Assembly: GCA_002825515.1 (NCBI GenBank)
Contig: PJET01000062.1
Location: 1-10,760, forward strand
DNA length: 10,760 nt
Direction: 5' to 3'
Source: Candidatus Thorarchaeota archaeon MP11T_1
GTDB lineage: Archaea; Asgardarchaeota; Thorarchaeia; Thorarchaeales; Thorarchaeaceae
Shown: piece after piece, positions 1 to 6,932 of the stretch
How positions within the stretch are numbered: the stretch's first letter is position 1
Layout: each line of letters starts with the position of its first letter
Position numbers and translations under genes: made by a program
The notes under the pieces: model-generated
What the model was told of the DNA's origin: nothing
Databases searched by the model: none
What the model saw: only the letters and a program-made list of their open reading frames with translations

Positions 1-1
1 G

Positions 2-271
2 GGAACTTTCCTTAGAGTAATCGCGCGTCCCAATTCCAAAGAAAAGAATTTTGTCGCAGAAATCTCTTCAGAGGGCATTGTTGTCAACTTGAAGAGTCCT
101 GCAAAAGAAGGTAAGGCCAATTCTGAGCTACTCAGAAGAATGGCGAAATTACTTAGAGTATCTACTGGAAATATTAGGCTTGTTACGGGCCATAAGTCAA
201 AGGAAAAGACACTCCTGATAGATGGTTTCAGTTTGGATGATATCAAGGAAAAACTCGCAAGTGTGACATAG
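2..271 (+). CDS. DUF167 family protein (YggU-like), 5'-truncated
   Basis: This reading frame is open from the left edge, so the N-terminus lies outside the window; 89 residues and the TAG stop are present. It matches the small DUF167 (YggU-type) alpha/beta fold. An opening strand (LRVIARPNSKE, residues 4-14) leads into the family signature KSPAKEGKAN (31-40), then the helix SELLRRMAKLL and the GHKSKEK turn (63-69), before a final strand and C-terminal helix. Family members are usually about 80-110 residues, so only roughly the first ten residues are missing. A TTG at 89 could in principle start a 60-residue product, but that would delete the first two strands and the start of the signature, so I reject it. 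The biochemical role of DUF167 proteins is not established. An 85-bp spacer with its own promoter-like elements separates it from the transporter gene, so co-transcription is not required. Confidence 0.85.
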   Translation, partial: GTFLRVIARPNSKEKNFVAEISSEGIVVNLKSPAKEGKANSELLRRMAKLLRVSTGNIRLVTGHKSKEKTLLIDGFSLDDIKEKLASVT

Positions 272-275
272 GCAG

Positions 276-283
276 TTATATAC
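276..283 (+). promoter_or_regulatory. Putative archaeal TATA box for the transporter gene
   Basis: The spacer after the DUF167 stop contains TTATATAC, a good match to the archaeal box A. It lies about 75 bases before the transporter ATG. Archaeal transcription usually starts about 22-27 bases downstream of the box centre, which would put the start near 302-306 and give a leader of about 50 bases. No convincing purine-rich BRE precedes it, so this rests on the TATA match and position alone. Confidence 0.45.
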
Positions 284-295
284 AGGATTTGATGA

Positions 296-343
296 GAGTC
301 CAAGGTCACACGTGGACTTGAACCAATGGCATACCTTTGACTC
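296..343. repeat. Nested inverted repeats in the transporter leader/promoter
   Basis: GAGTCCAAGGT (296-306) is mirrored by ACCTTTGACTC (333-343): 10 of 11 positions are complementary across a 26-base gap. A second, shorter dyad is nested in it: AGTCCA (297-302) and TGGACT (313-318), perfect over 6 bases with a 10-base gap. The left arm can therefore pair with either right arm, not both. The distal arm abuts the ribosome binding site at 344. If transcription starts near 305 as the TATA box suggests, most of the left arm is promoter DNA and the element would act as an operator. If transcription comes from upstream, it could form alternative RNA hairpins. I cannot decide between these. Confidence 0.5.
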
Positions 344-350
344 GGAGTGA
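344..350 (+). promoter_or_regulatory. Ribosome binding site of the OPT transporter
   Basis: GGAGTGA lies 6 bases before the ATG at 357 and resembles the archaeal Shine-Dalgarno consensus GGAGGTGA. It fixes the start of the 948-residue product and places residue 1 at the first position of the first 100-residue repeat. The site directly follows the distal arm of the inverted repeat, so folding of the leader could affect its accessibility. Confidence 0.7.
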
Positions 351-356
351 ATAGCT

Positions 357-1256
357 ATGAAGGACCGAACAAGAAGATTCCTGGGCTTTATTTTTGCAGG
401 ATTCATTTCTTATGTTCTCATAGCTATGGTTTTTGGTCGCTTTGTTGAACCCGCTGTTATCATTGCTCTTCTAACATCTTTAGTATTTCTCTACCTTTCC
501 CTATATAGACCTCCACCTAAGTTTTCAGAACTCGTGACAATATTCTGCTTCTCTATTATCCTAACTCCCCTCAGCTTCAACATGGGTATTTTCTCCGAGA
601 TGGTGATTATTGCAATTGCTATCGCCTTGACGTATTTGGCAATCACCACTATTTTCAGACCAGATGTGACCAAGGCATTACTTGCGGGGTCATTTTTGGC
701 TGGCGCAATATACTCTCTGGTTCTTATGTTTCAAGGACGATGGTATCATCTTGATGTCATTATTGCTCTTGGCACAACCTTGACGCTACTCTATTTTACA
801 TTGCATAGACCCTCAATGGAAATAAGAGAACTAGTCTTAATCGTATTCTTTACTGTCATCTATTTGCCGTTCAGTCTGGTTACCGGGATATTTTCAGAGA
901 TGACAATTGTGACCGTTGGAGGTCTTGTGATCTATTTAGTGATGACCACGGAAATTAGACCTAATCCAAAGAAATCACTGCTTGTAGGATTATTTTCAGC
1001 GGGGATTTTTTACACACTTGTACTAATGGCAGAGGGCAGATGGTATCATCCCGATGTCATCTTTGCGCTTATTCTTGAGATAACTCTTCTTTACCTATCA
1101 GTCTTCAAACCGCCGCCAGATAAGAAAGAATTAGGAGCAATAACTGCTTTGATGTTGACGTATCTAGTTCTCAGTGCCTACTTCGCATTCTTTACTGAAG
1201 CAGTTGTCATGGCTATTGGTGGTCTTGCTCTCTATGGTATTGTCAGGGCTGAGCCA
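357..1256 (+). repeat. Three tandem 300-bp (100-residue) coding repeats
   Basis: Residues 1-100, 101-200 and 201-300 of the transporter align without a gap. By hand count, units 1 and 2 share about 40 of 100 residues, and units 2 and 3 about 42 of 100. Markers recur exactly every 100 residues: FGRFVEPAV (26), QGRWYHLDV (126), EGRWYHPDV (226); GIFSEM (77), GIFSEM (177), AFFTEA (277); LYLSLYRPP (45), LYFTLHRPS (145), LYLSVFKPP (245). At DNA level the conserved TGGTATCATC occurs at 741 and 1041, exactly 300 bases apart, while flanking codons have diverged. This indicates an old duplication under protein-level selection, not a recent repeat or an assembly artefact. Confidence 0.92.
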
Positions 1257-3203
1257 AAATTTCCACTCACAAAAAGAGCATTGGGAACAGGATTGATCGT
1301 CGGAATAGTTATGACATTCATGGGCATCTACCTGGGTCTTAAGCTCGGAGTCATATTCCTAGTGGGTGCGGAGATGCTGGGTGCCATCTTCCTTAGCGTA
1401 TATGGCAGGTATACTCGAGAAGAAAACACAGTGGTTGTTGCTATAGCAAACTCCTCGTCCATGGTTGCCATTGGGGTAATGCTCGTTTATCCAGCTCTTG
1501 CTATATTCAAACCTGAGAATCCTCTCTTCAATACAGCTTCCATTGCCTATGACCCGACAGCTACACTGTTGTTCATCGCAGTCACTACTGGTATCAGTGC
1601 CATTTTTGGAATCATTCTTTTAGCCCCATTGAGAACACGTTTTGAGAAGGAAGCTTGGCCTCAGGTACAACCTCAGGCGGAATGCATTAACTCCATCGGG
1701 GGAGATATGGAGGCGAAAAAGGCTGTTGGTGTAGGTCTAGCTGCATCAGGTGCATGGGTGGGTGCTACAAAAATCGTCGAGGGTACGACGAGTACATCTC
1801 TGGGCACAATTCCAAGAGCACTGGCGCCCATCATTCCTGCCGCAAGTGCAATTCCCGATTGGATTGGGATAGGCAACTCACCAATGATTGCTGGAATCGG
1901 ATTCTTTGTTGGTTGGAAACGTGCAGTCGTCATGGGAATAGGAAGCATAATCTCGATTCTCGTATGGATATTCCTTGAAGGAGCCAGTGGAACAGTTACT
2001 TATAGTGCACACCTCAAAAGACCAGAAATATTGTATTTTGCTCTTGGTCTGTTTGTCACAGTGATTCTTGGAGATATTCTTAGTGGGAGAGAGGAGAAGA
2101 ATCTCACTCCAGAGGAATTAGAAGAGAGAACTCAGAAGATTGATGGGGACGGAGCTATAGTAATTGATTCTCCACACAAGTCAGAGATGTTACCCAGAGT
2201 CCTCAGAGTGAAAGAGGAACTCTTCTCGATAGAAACATTCAAGGAAGAGATTCGAGAGATAGTAGACAATCCGAGGGAATACCTGCGTTCGAGAAGGGGA
2301 CAGATACCTCCGTGGATTGCGATTTTTTCAATGTGTATATTCATGGTGATTGGAATCATAGTATTTTGGTTCCTTACACCATTCTTGCAGAGCCCGACAG
2401 AACCACTCCAGATTCATTGGCTCTTGTTCATCTTTGGTACACCACTTGCTCTGGTTTCAGCATACTTCACAGCCAGAGCTATAAGTGAAACTGGAATGCT
2501 CGCTGGATATATCTCAGATATTGTTGCTATTCCAGCCATTCTCTTCTTCAGAGTCACATTCTCAGCAATCACTACTTTCATCGGAATGCTTGGAGCAGTT
2601 CAGGATGCAGCCATTGCATTACTTGTACATTTGAAGCTAGGCAAGTTAACTGGCGTACGAGGAAGAGATATTGTGAAGGCTGTGTTTGTAGGCACAATAC
2701 TTGGAACGACGGTTGGTTCATTAATCACTTTTCAGCTGTTTAGCACCTATGGTTTTGGTGGTCCTGATTTGCCTGCTCCTGCGGCACAACTCTTTGGATT
2801 TCTTGTGACAAGTCTGGAGGGAATTGGCGAGGGAATCGGGTTACCGGGATTAGGAGGTCTCGAAGGACTGGATCTCATCATTCAGTTTCTGTATCTCTTT
2901 GCATGGGCTGTTTGTGGTTTTCTTGCAGGTCGTGAGTTGAATAGAAGAGGACTCAGTCCAATCAGCCTTGTTGTGGGGGTTCTTATTCCACCAGCAACAT
3001 CAGTAACTATCTTGATTGGGGGCTACATCAACTACAAATTCAAGAAGAAACAAGAACCAACAGTGAAACTCCCAGAGCATGTGTCACAACAGATTGAGGT
3101 ATGTGATGCAGGGTATAATAACACCAGTCGAATACTTAGCGGAATAGTTGCAGGAGAAGCAGTTGTAACTGTGATTTGGGTGTTGTGGAGTGCTTTTCTT
3201 TAA
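357..3203 (+). CDS. OPT-family transporter with a triplicated N-terminal membrane extension
   Basis: This 948-residue polytopic membrane protein probably imports a small peptide or metal-chelate by ion coupling, as known for the OPT (oligopeptide/YSL) family; the substrate cannot be read from sequence. The OPT core runs from about residue 305 to the end. It shows the ENTVVVAIANSSSMVAIG segment (356-373), the PLR-x-x-x-E-x-x-x-P stretch (424-435, like the family's PLRr..E.LPFP), and GNSPMIAGIGFFVG (506-519). About 16 hydrophobic segments are visible by eye. A charged cytosolic loop (573-650) splits the core, and a glycine-rich loop lies at 821-840. Bacterial OPT proteins are typically about 600-700 residues, which fits the core alone. 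The additional 300 N-terminal residues form three gapless 100-residue units of about four helices each. The ATG is supported by GGAGTGA six bases upstream. The stop overlaps the convergent phosphoesterase stop. Family confidence is fairly high; a diverged relative of OPT is the main alternative. Confidence 0.8.
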   Translation: MKDRTRRFLGFIFAGFISYVLIAMVFGRFVEPAVIIALLTSLVFLYLSLYRPPPKFSELVTIFCFSIILTPLSFNMGIFSEMVIIAIAIALTYLAITTIFRPDVTKALLAGSFLAGAIYSLVLMFQGRWYHLDVIIALGTTLTLLYFTLHRPSMEIRELVLIVFFTVIYLPFSLVTGIFSEMTIVTVGGLVIYLVMTTEIRPNPKKSLLVGLFSAGIFYTLVLMAEGRWYHPDVIFALILEITLLYLSVFKPPPDKKELGAITALMLTYLVLSAYFAFFTEAVVMAIGGLALYGIVRAEPKFPLTKRALGTGLIVGIVMTFMGIYLGLKLGVIFLVGAEMLGAIFLSVYGRYTREENTVVVAIANSSSMVAIGVMLVYPALAIFKPENPLFNTASIAYDPTATLLFIAVTTGISAIFGIILLAPLRTRFEKEAWPQVQPQAECINSIGGDMEAKKAVGVGLAASGAWVGATKIVEGTTSTSLGTIPRALAPIIPAASAIPDWIGIGNSPMIAGIGFFVGWKRAVVMGIGSIISILVWIFLEGASGTVTYSAHLKRPEILYFALGLFVTVILGDILSGREEKNLTPEELEERTQKIDGDGAIVIDSPHKSEMLPRVLRVKEELFSIETFKEEIREIVDNPREYLRSRRGQIPPWIAIFSMCIFMVIGIIVFWFLTPFLQSPTEPLQIHWLLFIFGTPLALVSAYFTARAISETGMLAGYISDIVAIPAILFFRVTFSAITTFIGMLGAVQDAAIALLVHLKLGKLTGVRGRDIVKAVFVGTILGTTVGSLITFQLFSTYGFGGPDLPAPAAQLFGFLVTSLEGIGEGIGLPGLGGLEGLDLIIQFLYLFAWAVCGFLAGRELNRRGLSPISLVVGVLIPPATSVTILIGGYINYKFKKKQEPTVKLPEHVSQQIEVCDAGYNNTSRILSGIVAGEAVVTVIWVLWSAFL

Positions 3204-4171
3204 CTATGTTTATCCACATATTCTGCTAGTGATTGTAGAAACTTCGGGAAATCGTTTCTATCAAGACTAGCCCCCGCAGCTGCGGGATGCCCTCCACCCG
3301 AACTTCCATCCAGATCCTTGAGTATAATGTTTAGGGTCTTATTGAGATCTAGTTTTGTTCGTCTTCTGCGTAAGCTCATATCGACCTCTTCATCAGACGA
3401 CCTTGCACTTATGCCAACCCTAGAGTTAGTTACATAGGCTGAGAACTTAGCGCTCTTACCACGATATCCATTGATGGGCATGTCTAATATGTATCCCACT
3501 TGACCAAGTTTTCTTGCATTTTGCTGGACATATCTGAATACTTCATGTTCAATCCGTGTTGCCTTGAGTGCCAGAGAAACAATATCATTCATGGAGCTAG
3601 GTTTGATACCCATGACTAATTGATGGACCAAATCCTTGGATTCTCTTCGATAATCAATCTCTTGAAGTGCTTGTACAAGTATTCCAGCTTCAAGATAGAG
3701 TGTACGTTTATCCACATCGTCGAAATGAGTCTTAGCAAACGGTGTATCATCGCAATAGTCACCGATTGCTCCATAGAGAGCTAGTCGAAGTGCATGTTCA
3801 GGTAGTGATTCGGCAAACTTCCTATATACTAGTTCGGCTGCAGATGGACCGGTTTCGTGAAACAAATCTACACGTTTCTCGAGATCTCTATGATGTTTTG
3901 TAGTCATGGGGTGGTGGTCAATCCAGTGAATCTTTGTTGAGCTAGGAAACCTATCTAGTGCTCTAATGAGTTCGTCAAACTTCCTTGAGTTAATTGCTAT
4001 ATCACTTACAAGGACTACATCAGGTTTGTCTTTCGCCACACGATACATATCTTGATGAACCTGTGACGGTCGTGTAAAATAAAAATCTGAGCTTGGAAAA
4101 ACCAGTAGAGCAATAGCACCTGAGGTTATGCCATCAAGATCACCATGACTCAATACAACACTCTTTGTCAT
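3200..4171 (-). CDS. DHH/DHHA1 family phosphoesterase
   Basis: This is a 323-residue soluble metal-dependent phosphoesterase of the RecJ/NrnA/GdpP superfamily. Motifs are intact: SHGDLDG (8-14; H9, D11, D13), the VSDIAIN aspartate (D57), WIDHHP with the name-giving DHH (85-87), and GAIGDYCDD (134-142; D138). A DHHA1 substrate-binding domain ends in GGGHPAAAG (292-300). Known family substrates are nanoRNAs, pAp, cyclic-di-AMP/pApA or single-stranded DNA. The short two-domain form without extra N- or C-terminal modules fits a nanoRNase/pAp-phosphatase type better than a full RecJ, but specificity is not decided by these motifs. It is the last gene of the operon, 21 bases after the unknown membrane protein, with GGTGGA (4180-4185) 8 bases before the ATG. 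Its TAA stop overlaps the TAA of the convergent transporter within TTAA. Catalytic competence is likely; its connection to the MoxR module is only positional. Confidence 0.9.
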   Translation of the reverse strand: MTKSVVLSHGDLDGITSGAIALLVFPSSDFYFTRPSQVHQDMYRVAKDKPDVVLVSDIAINSRKFDELIRALDRFPSSTKIHWIDHHPMTTKHHRDLEKRVDLFHETGPSAAELVYRKFAESLPEHALRLALYGAIGDYCDDTPFAKTHFDDVDKRTLYLEAGILVQALQEIDYRRESKDLVHQLVMGIKPSSMNDIVSLALKATRIEHEVFRYVQQNARKLGQVGYILDMPINGYRGKSAKFSAYVTNSRVGISARSSDEEVDMSLRRRRTKLDLNKTLNIILKDLDGSSGGGHPAAAGASLDRNDFPKFLQSLAEYVDKHS

Positions 4172-4192
4172 TAGGAAGTTCCACCGGGAGCT

Positions 4193-5527
4193 CTAGCGCT
4201 TGAAGGTTTCTTCTAGAGCTCTATCCCATTCATCGACTTCTACCTCATCACTCTTGCGTTTTTTCCGCGCTCTAGCTCGGGCTTTACGTGCCTCTTCAGC
4301 TTCTTTCTTTTTGCGAGCCAGCTCCTTCTTCCTTGCTTTTTCAGCCTCTTTCTCTTCCTTTGTGAGTTTCTCTTTTTCAACAACTTCTCTTCTGGAAAAC
4401 CAGCTGATGACCATTGCTGCAAACGGGAAGAGCAATACTACAGGAACTAGAAATAGCAATACAATTTCGGGTTGAAAGAGTTCTACACTTCCCTGAATAC
4501 CAGCGGGCAAATTAAGAATCAGAGAAACAACTCCGGGACTCATCAGAATGAAGGATATTGAAACAACGGTGAGGAACCTTATTGCAGAACCAGTAATGGT
4601 CGAACCAATTACATACGATGATGATGGCGCTGCAGCTCTCGCAGTCAATTCGTCTCTTGCTCTAGAGTCGGTCTGAAGGAGTTCGTCGACAAAGATTTGA
4701 AGCCTACGAACATCAGATACTGCGTCAAGACTTTCCAGAGCGTCCTGAGTTCCAACTACCTTTCGTTCTATTGCTTCTCGGAGAAATGAAAAGGCTGTTG
4801 CACCTGTTGTACGACTCATTCCAGTGGTACTCACTTTCTCTCCACGTTCAATTGCATCCTGTTTTCTCGTGGCTTGACGAAGAGCTAGTAACTGCTTCTT
4901 TAGAGTTTCTTCACGATCCTCGACCGGTTTTCCAACAGAATAGCTATAGATCATTTGATAGCTAACTTCAAGATAGGCGAACGAAAGAAGCGCTAATGCC
5001 TGAGCTGACCTTCCAAGAAAGACAAGGAAGTCGTTAGGGAAGGGATTGAGATCCGGAACGATTAGCATTCTATAAGCAGCTAGTATAACGATTGCTTGAA
5101 TCGAGAGAAACGCGCCGCCCACATACTTGTGTTCCATGCGAACAAGTGATTGTAGAAATAATGCTATTCCAATTCCTGCAAAGAGAAAATACAGGAAGAG
5201 GAACGTGTTGTCCCAGAGAGCGCCAAGAACTTCCATTAGATTTGACTGAAATGAAGTCCAGACTTGGGTGACGTTGGTCAACGGACCTGAGACACCATAG
5301 GGTTGCATATACCATGTTCTGAGGACTAAGGTATTATATAGACCAACAATCAGATCGTTAGGCAATGCTCCACCTGCGAAAGCCCCTACTAGACCACTAA
5401 TCATTGTTGTAGTCATGAAGAAAACAAGAAGTGAAAGAAGTCTGAAGACAGTTACAACAAATGAATATGGGGCATCCCAATGCCAGAAATCGTTGATATC
5501 CAAGAGATAGTAAACAAGACCTGCCAT
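4193..5527 (-). CDS. Unrecognised polytopic membrane protein with a long charged cytosolic tail
   Basis: I do not recognise this family. The coordinates give the shortest form, starting at the only in-frame ATG (444 residues). The frame stays open upstream to 5611, and a CTG at 5579-5581 with a strong upstream GGGGGTGG would give 462 residues. The longer form completes the first membrane helix, which the ATG start cuts in half. In ATG numbering, helices lie near 22-46, 107-127, 134-157, 166-195, 312-340 and 353-377. A soluble segment rich in charged helices spans about 198-305. Residues 379-425 are almost purely K/R/E/A, like a single charged alpha-helix or coiled coil. The protein ends in an acidic-aromatic stretch (DEVEVDEWDRALEETF). 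There is no cysteine anywhere, so it cannot be a cysteine-dependent transglutaminase like the TgpA-type proteins often found in such operons. Its position directly after DUF58 suggests it is a membrane partner of the MoxR/vWA pair; this is inference. Confidence 0.8.
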   Translation of the reverse strand: MAGLVYYLLDINDFWHWDAPYSFVVTVFRLLSLLVFFMTTTMISGLVGAFAGGALPNDLIVGLYNTLVLRTWYMQPYGVSGPLTNVTQVWTSFQSNLMEVLGALWDNTFLFLYFLFAGIGIALFLQSLVRMEHKYVGGAFLSIQAIVILAAYRMLIVPDLNPFPNDFLVFLGRSAQALALLSFAYLEVSYQMIYSYSVGKPVEDREETLKKQLLALRQATRKQDAIERGEKVSTTGMSRTTGATAFSFLREAIERKVVGTQDALESLDAVSDVRRLQIFVDELLQTDSRARDELTARAAAPSSSYVIGSTITGSAIRFLTVVSISFILMSPGVVSLILNLPAGIQGSVELFQPEIVLLFLVPVVLLFPFAAMVISWFSRREVVEKEKLTKEEKEAEKARKKELARKKKEAEEARKARARARKKRKSDEVEVDEWDRALEETFKR

Positions 5528-5577
5528 ACCAGCGAAGGTAGCGATCGATGCAATCCGAAGAGTCCAAGTGACAACCT

Positions 5578-6900
5578 TCAGAACATCGCCACCCCCTTCT
5601 GTTTTGCAGATTCATAGGTCTTGATGATTGTTGGTAAGAAATCTTCGGGACCAACGTTGATAACTTGAATACCGAAGCGTGCAAGTGCTCGCGCAATCTT
5701 GTTTCGTCGCTCCCAGAGTTCTTCAGAAACAGCTTCTGACAGCACTTTTTCAACTGGACCAAACTGACCTACTGGTGCTTCAAACCACGGACCGAATGGG
5801 CTAATCACCATAGCCTTATGCCCATTAGCCACAAGTGCCTTCATTGCATTAATGAGTGGAGCTGGACTCTGTTCCAAGTCAGTCAACCAGATAATCAATG
5901 AGCGCTTCTTACTCTTTGCAATAACATGTGAGATTGCAGTTTCATAGTCACTCCAACCGCGGGGTTCTGCCATGGCAAGTATTTCGAGTACATCATACAT
6001 ATGATTGGGCCTGGTCCCTGGGGGTATATAGCCATGAACCATGTCGCTGAAAACACATGTACCTACCAAGTCCTTTCTTTCAAGACCCATATGAGTGAGC
6101 AACACTGCAGCGCGAATGGCATATTCGAGTTTGGTATTCTCAGGATAACCATTGCCCATACTACCACTGCTATCAACCATACAGATGACCTGCACATTCT
6201 TCTCTTGCTCCCACTGTTTGATGACCATGTCCCCACGTTTTGCGCTTACTTTCCAATCAATGAGTCTGAATTCATCTCCGGGCACATATTCTCTGAAACC
6301 AGCAAAGTCAGTACCCATTCCTACAGTCTTGGTGCGATGTGCACCAAACATGAGACCGAGCTGTCTTTGTTTCCCTAAGGCCTCCATACGGCGGACATCT
6401 TTCCAGGTAGGATAGACCAGAACCTCGGTCTGTTCTTTCAATATTCGTTTGTAATAGTGAAGTCCAAGTCGATCACGCATAATGACCTCTGTGGGTCCGA
6501 GATAATAACGTCCACGCATCCTTGCTTGGAGAATGTATGCGAAAGTCATGCTACTGCCAGGCTCAATCCTAGAAGCTATGAAATTCTCACCAATGGCGAG
6601 TATCCATGTTTCAGGATATTGATCATGAACCTCAATAAAGTCGAAGTGACGTCGAGATGCATTACGAATTGTGACTCGAACACGGATGAAATCGCCTGAA
6701 AATACTTTGACTTTGTCAATTTGACGATCCACCTCAATACCAGCTAGATTAGCAGTCAGAGCAAAGAGAGGTAGTGTGACTACAAGACCAATCACAAGAT
6801 AGACTCCAAGGAGTACGAGGTAGAAGTTTAGGAAAGAGAATCCACTGGTTAACAATAGAACTCCTGCGAAGACTACCACGAAACCTCTCTGAGTTATCAC
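5578..6900 (-). CDS. DUF58 domain protein with vWA fold
   Basis: This 440-residue membrane-anchored DUF58 protein is the usual partner of MoxR ATPases. Two close hydrophobic segments (about 7-24 and 26-48) anchor it. A beta-rich domain follows (about 55-165), then the hallmark DUF58 block GTDFAGFREYVPGDEFR with IDWKVSAKR (196-222). Its vWA domain has an intact metal-ion-dependent adhesion site: DSSGS (243-247), a candidate threonine at 321 and LTD (339-341). In known systems the vWA partner acts as an adaptor delivering or sensing substrates for the AAA+ ring. The start is GTG at 6898-6900; an in-frame stop (6904-6906) rules out upstream starts, and GATGGAG (6911-6917) lies 10 bases before it. 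The gene follows MoxR by 32 bases, and its stop overlaps the probable CTG start of the next gene. The family call is secure; the cellular substrate is unknown. Confidence 0.95.
   Translation of the reverse strand: MITQRGFVVVFAGVLLLTSGFSFLNFYLVLLGVYLVIGLVVTLPLFALTANLAGIEVDRQIDKVKVFSGDFIRVRVTIRNASRRHFDFIEVHDQYPETWILAIGENFIASRIEPGSSMTFAYILQARMRGRYYLGPTEVIMRDRLGLHYYKRILKEQTEVLVYPTWKDVRRMEALGKQRQLGLMFGAHRTKTVGMGTDFAGFREYVPGDEFRLIDWKVSAKRGDMVIKQWEQEKNVQVICMVDSSGSMGNGYPENTKLEYAIRAAVLLTHMGLERKDLVGTCVFSDMVHGYIPPGTRPNHMYDVLEILAMAEPRGWSDYETAISHVIAKSKKRSLIIWLTDLEQSPAPLINAMKALVANGHKAMVISPFGPWFEAPVGQFGPVEKVLSEAVSEELWERRNKIARALARFGIQVINVGPEDFLPTIIKTYESAKQKGVAMF
5579..5596 (-). promoter_or_regulatory. Shine-Dalgarno and probable CTG start overlapping the DUF58 stop
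   Basis: On the minus strand, GGGGGTGG (5589-5596) sits 7 bases before a CTG (5579-5581), which shares two bases with the TGA stop of the DUF58 gene (5578-5580). This is the same coupling geometry as an ATGA overlap. No ATG, GTG or TTG exists in this frame between the upstream stop (5612-5614) and the ATG at 5525-5527, and that ATG has no Shine-Dalgarno. GGGGGTGG is one mismatch from archaeal GGAGGTGG-like consensus. Confidence 0.45.
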
Positions 6901-6932
6901 TAGCTAACGTCTCCATCGATGTATCAACATGA

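Noticed and set aside
300..330. Minus-strand GGTTCAAGTCC, a match to the tRNA T-arm (B-box) consensus
   Set aside because: Only 3 of 5 T-stem pairs form, no matching acceptor arm, D-arm or anticodon arm can be drawn upstream, and a full tRNA would run into the start of the transporter gene. Treated as chance or at most a remnant.
1673..1948. Minus-strand 91-codon open frame inside the transporter
   Set aside because: Antisense to conserved OPT motifs; proline/alanine-rich mirror of glycine/alanine codons, with no start signal.
4200..4475. Plus-strand open frame rich in serine, opposite the charged tail of the unknown membrane protein
   Set aside because: It is the mirror image of K/E/R/A codons on the other strand, which reads as S/F/L/A repeats. 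It has no ribosome binding site and no independent coding signal.
6001..6378. Plus-strand 125-codon open frame inside the DUF58 gene
   Set aside because: It lies fully antisense to the vWA and DUF58 core region, which has all family motifs. Its translation shows no domain-like composition.
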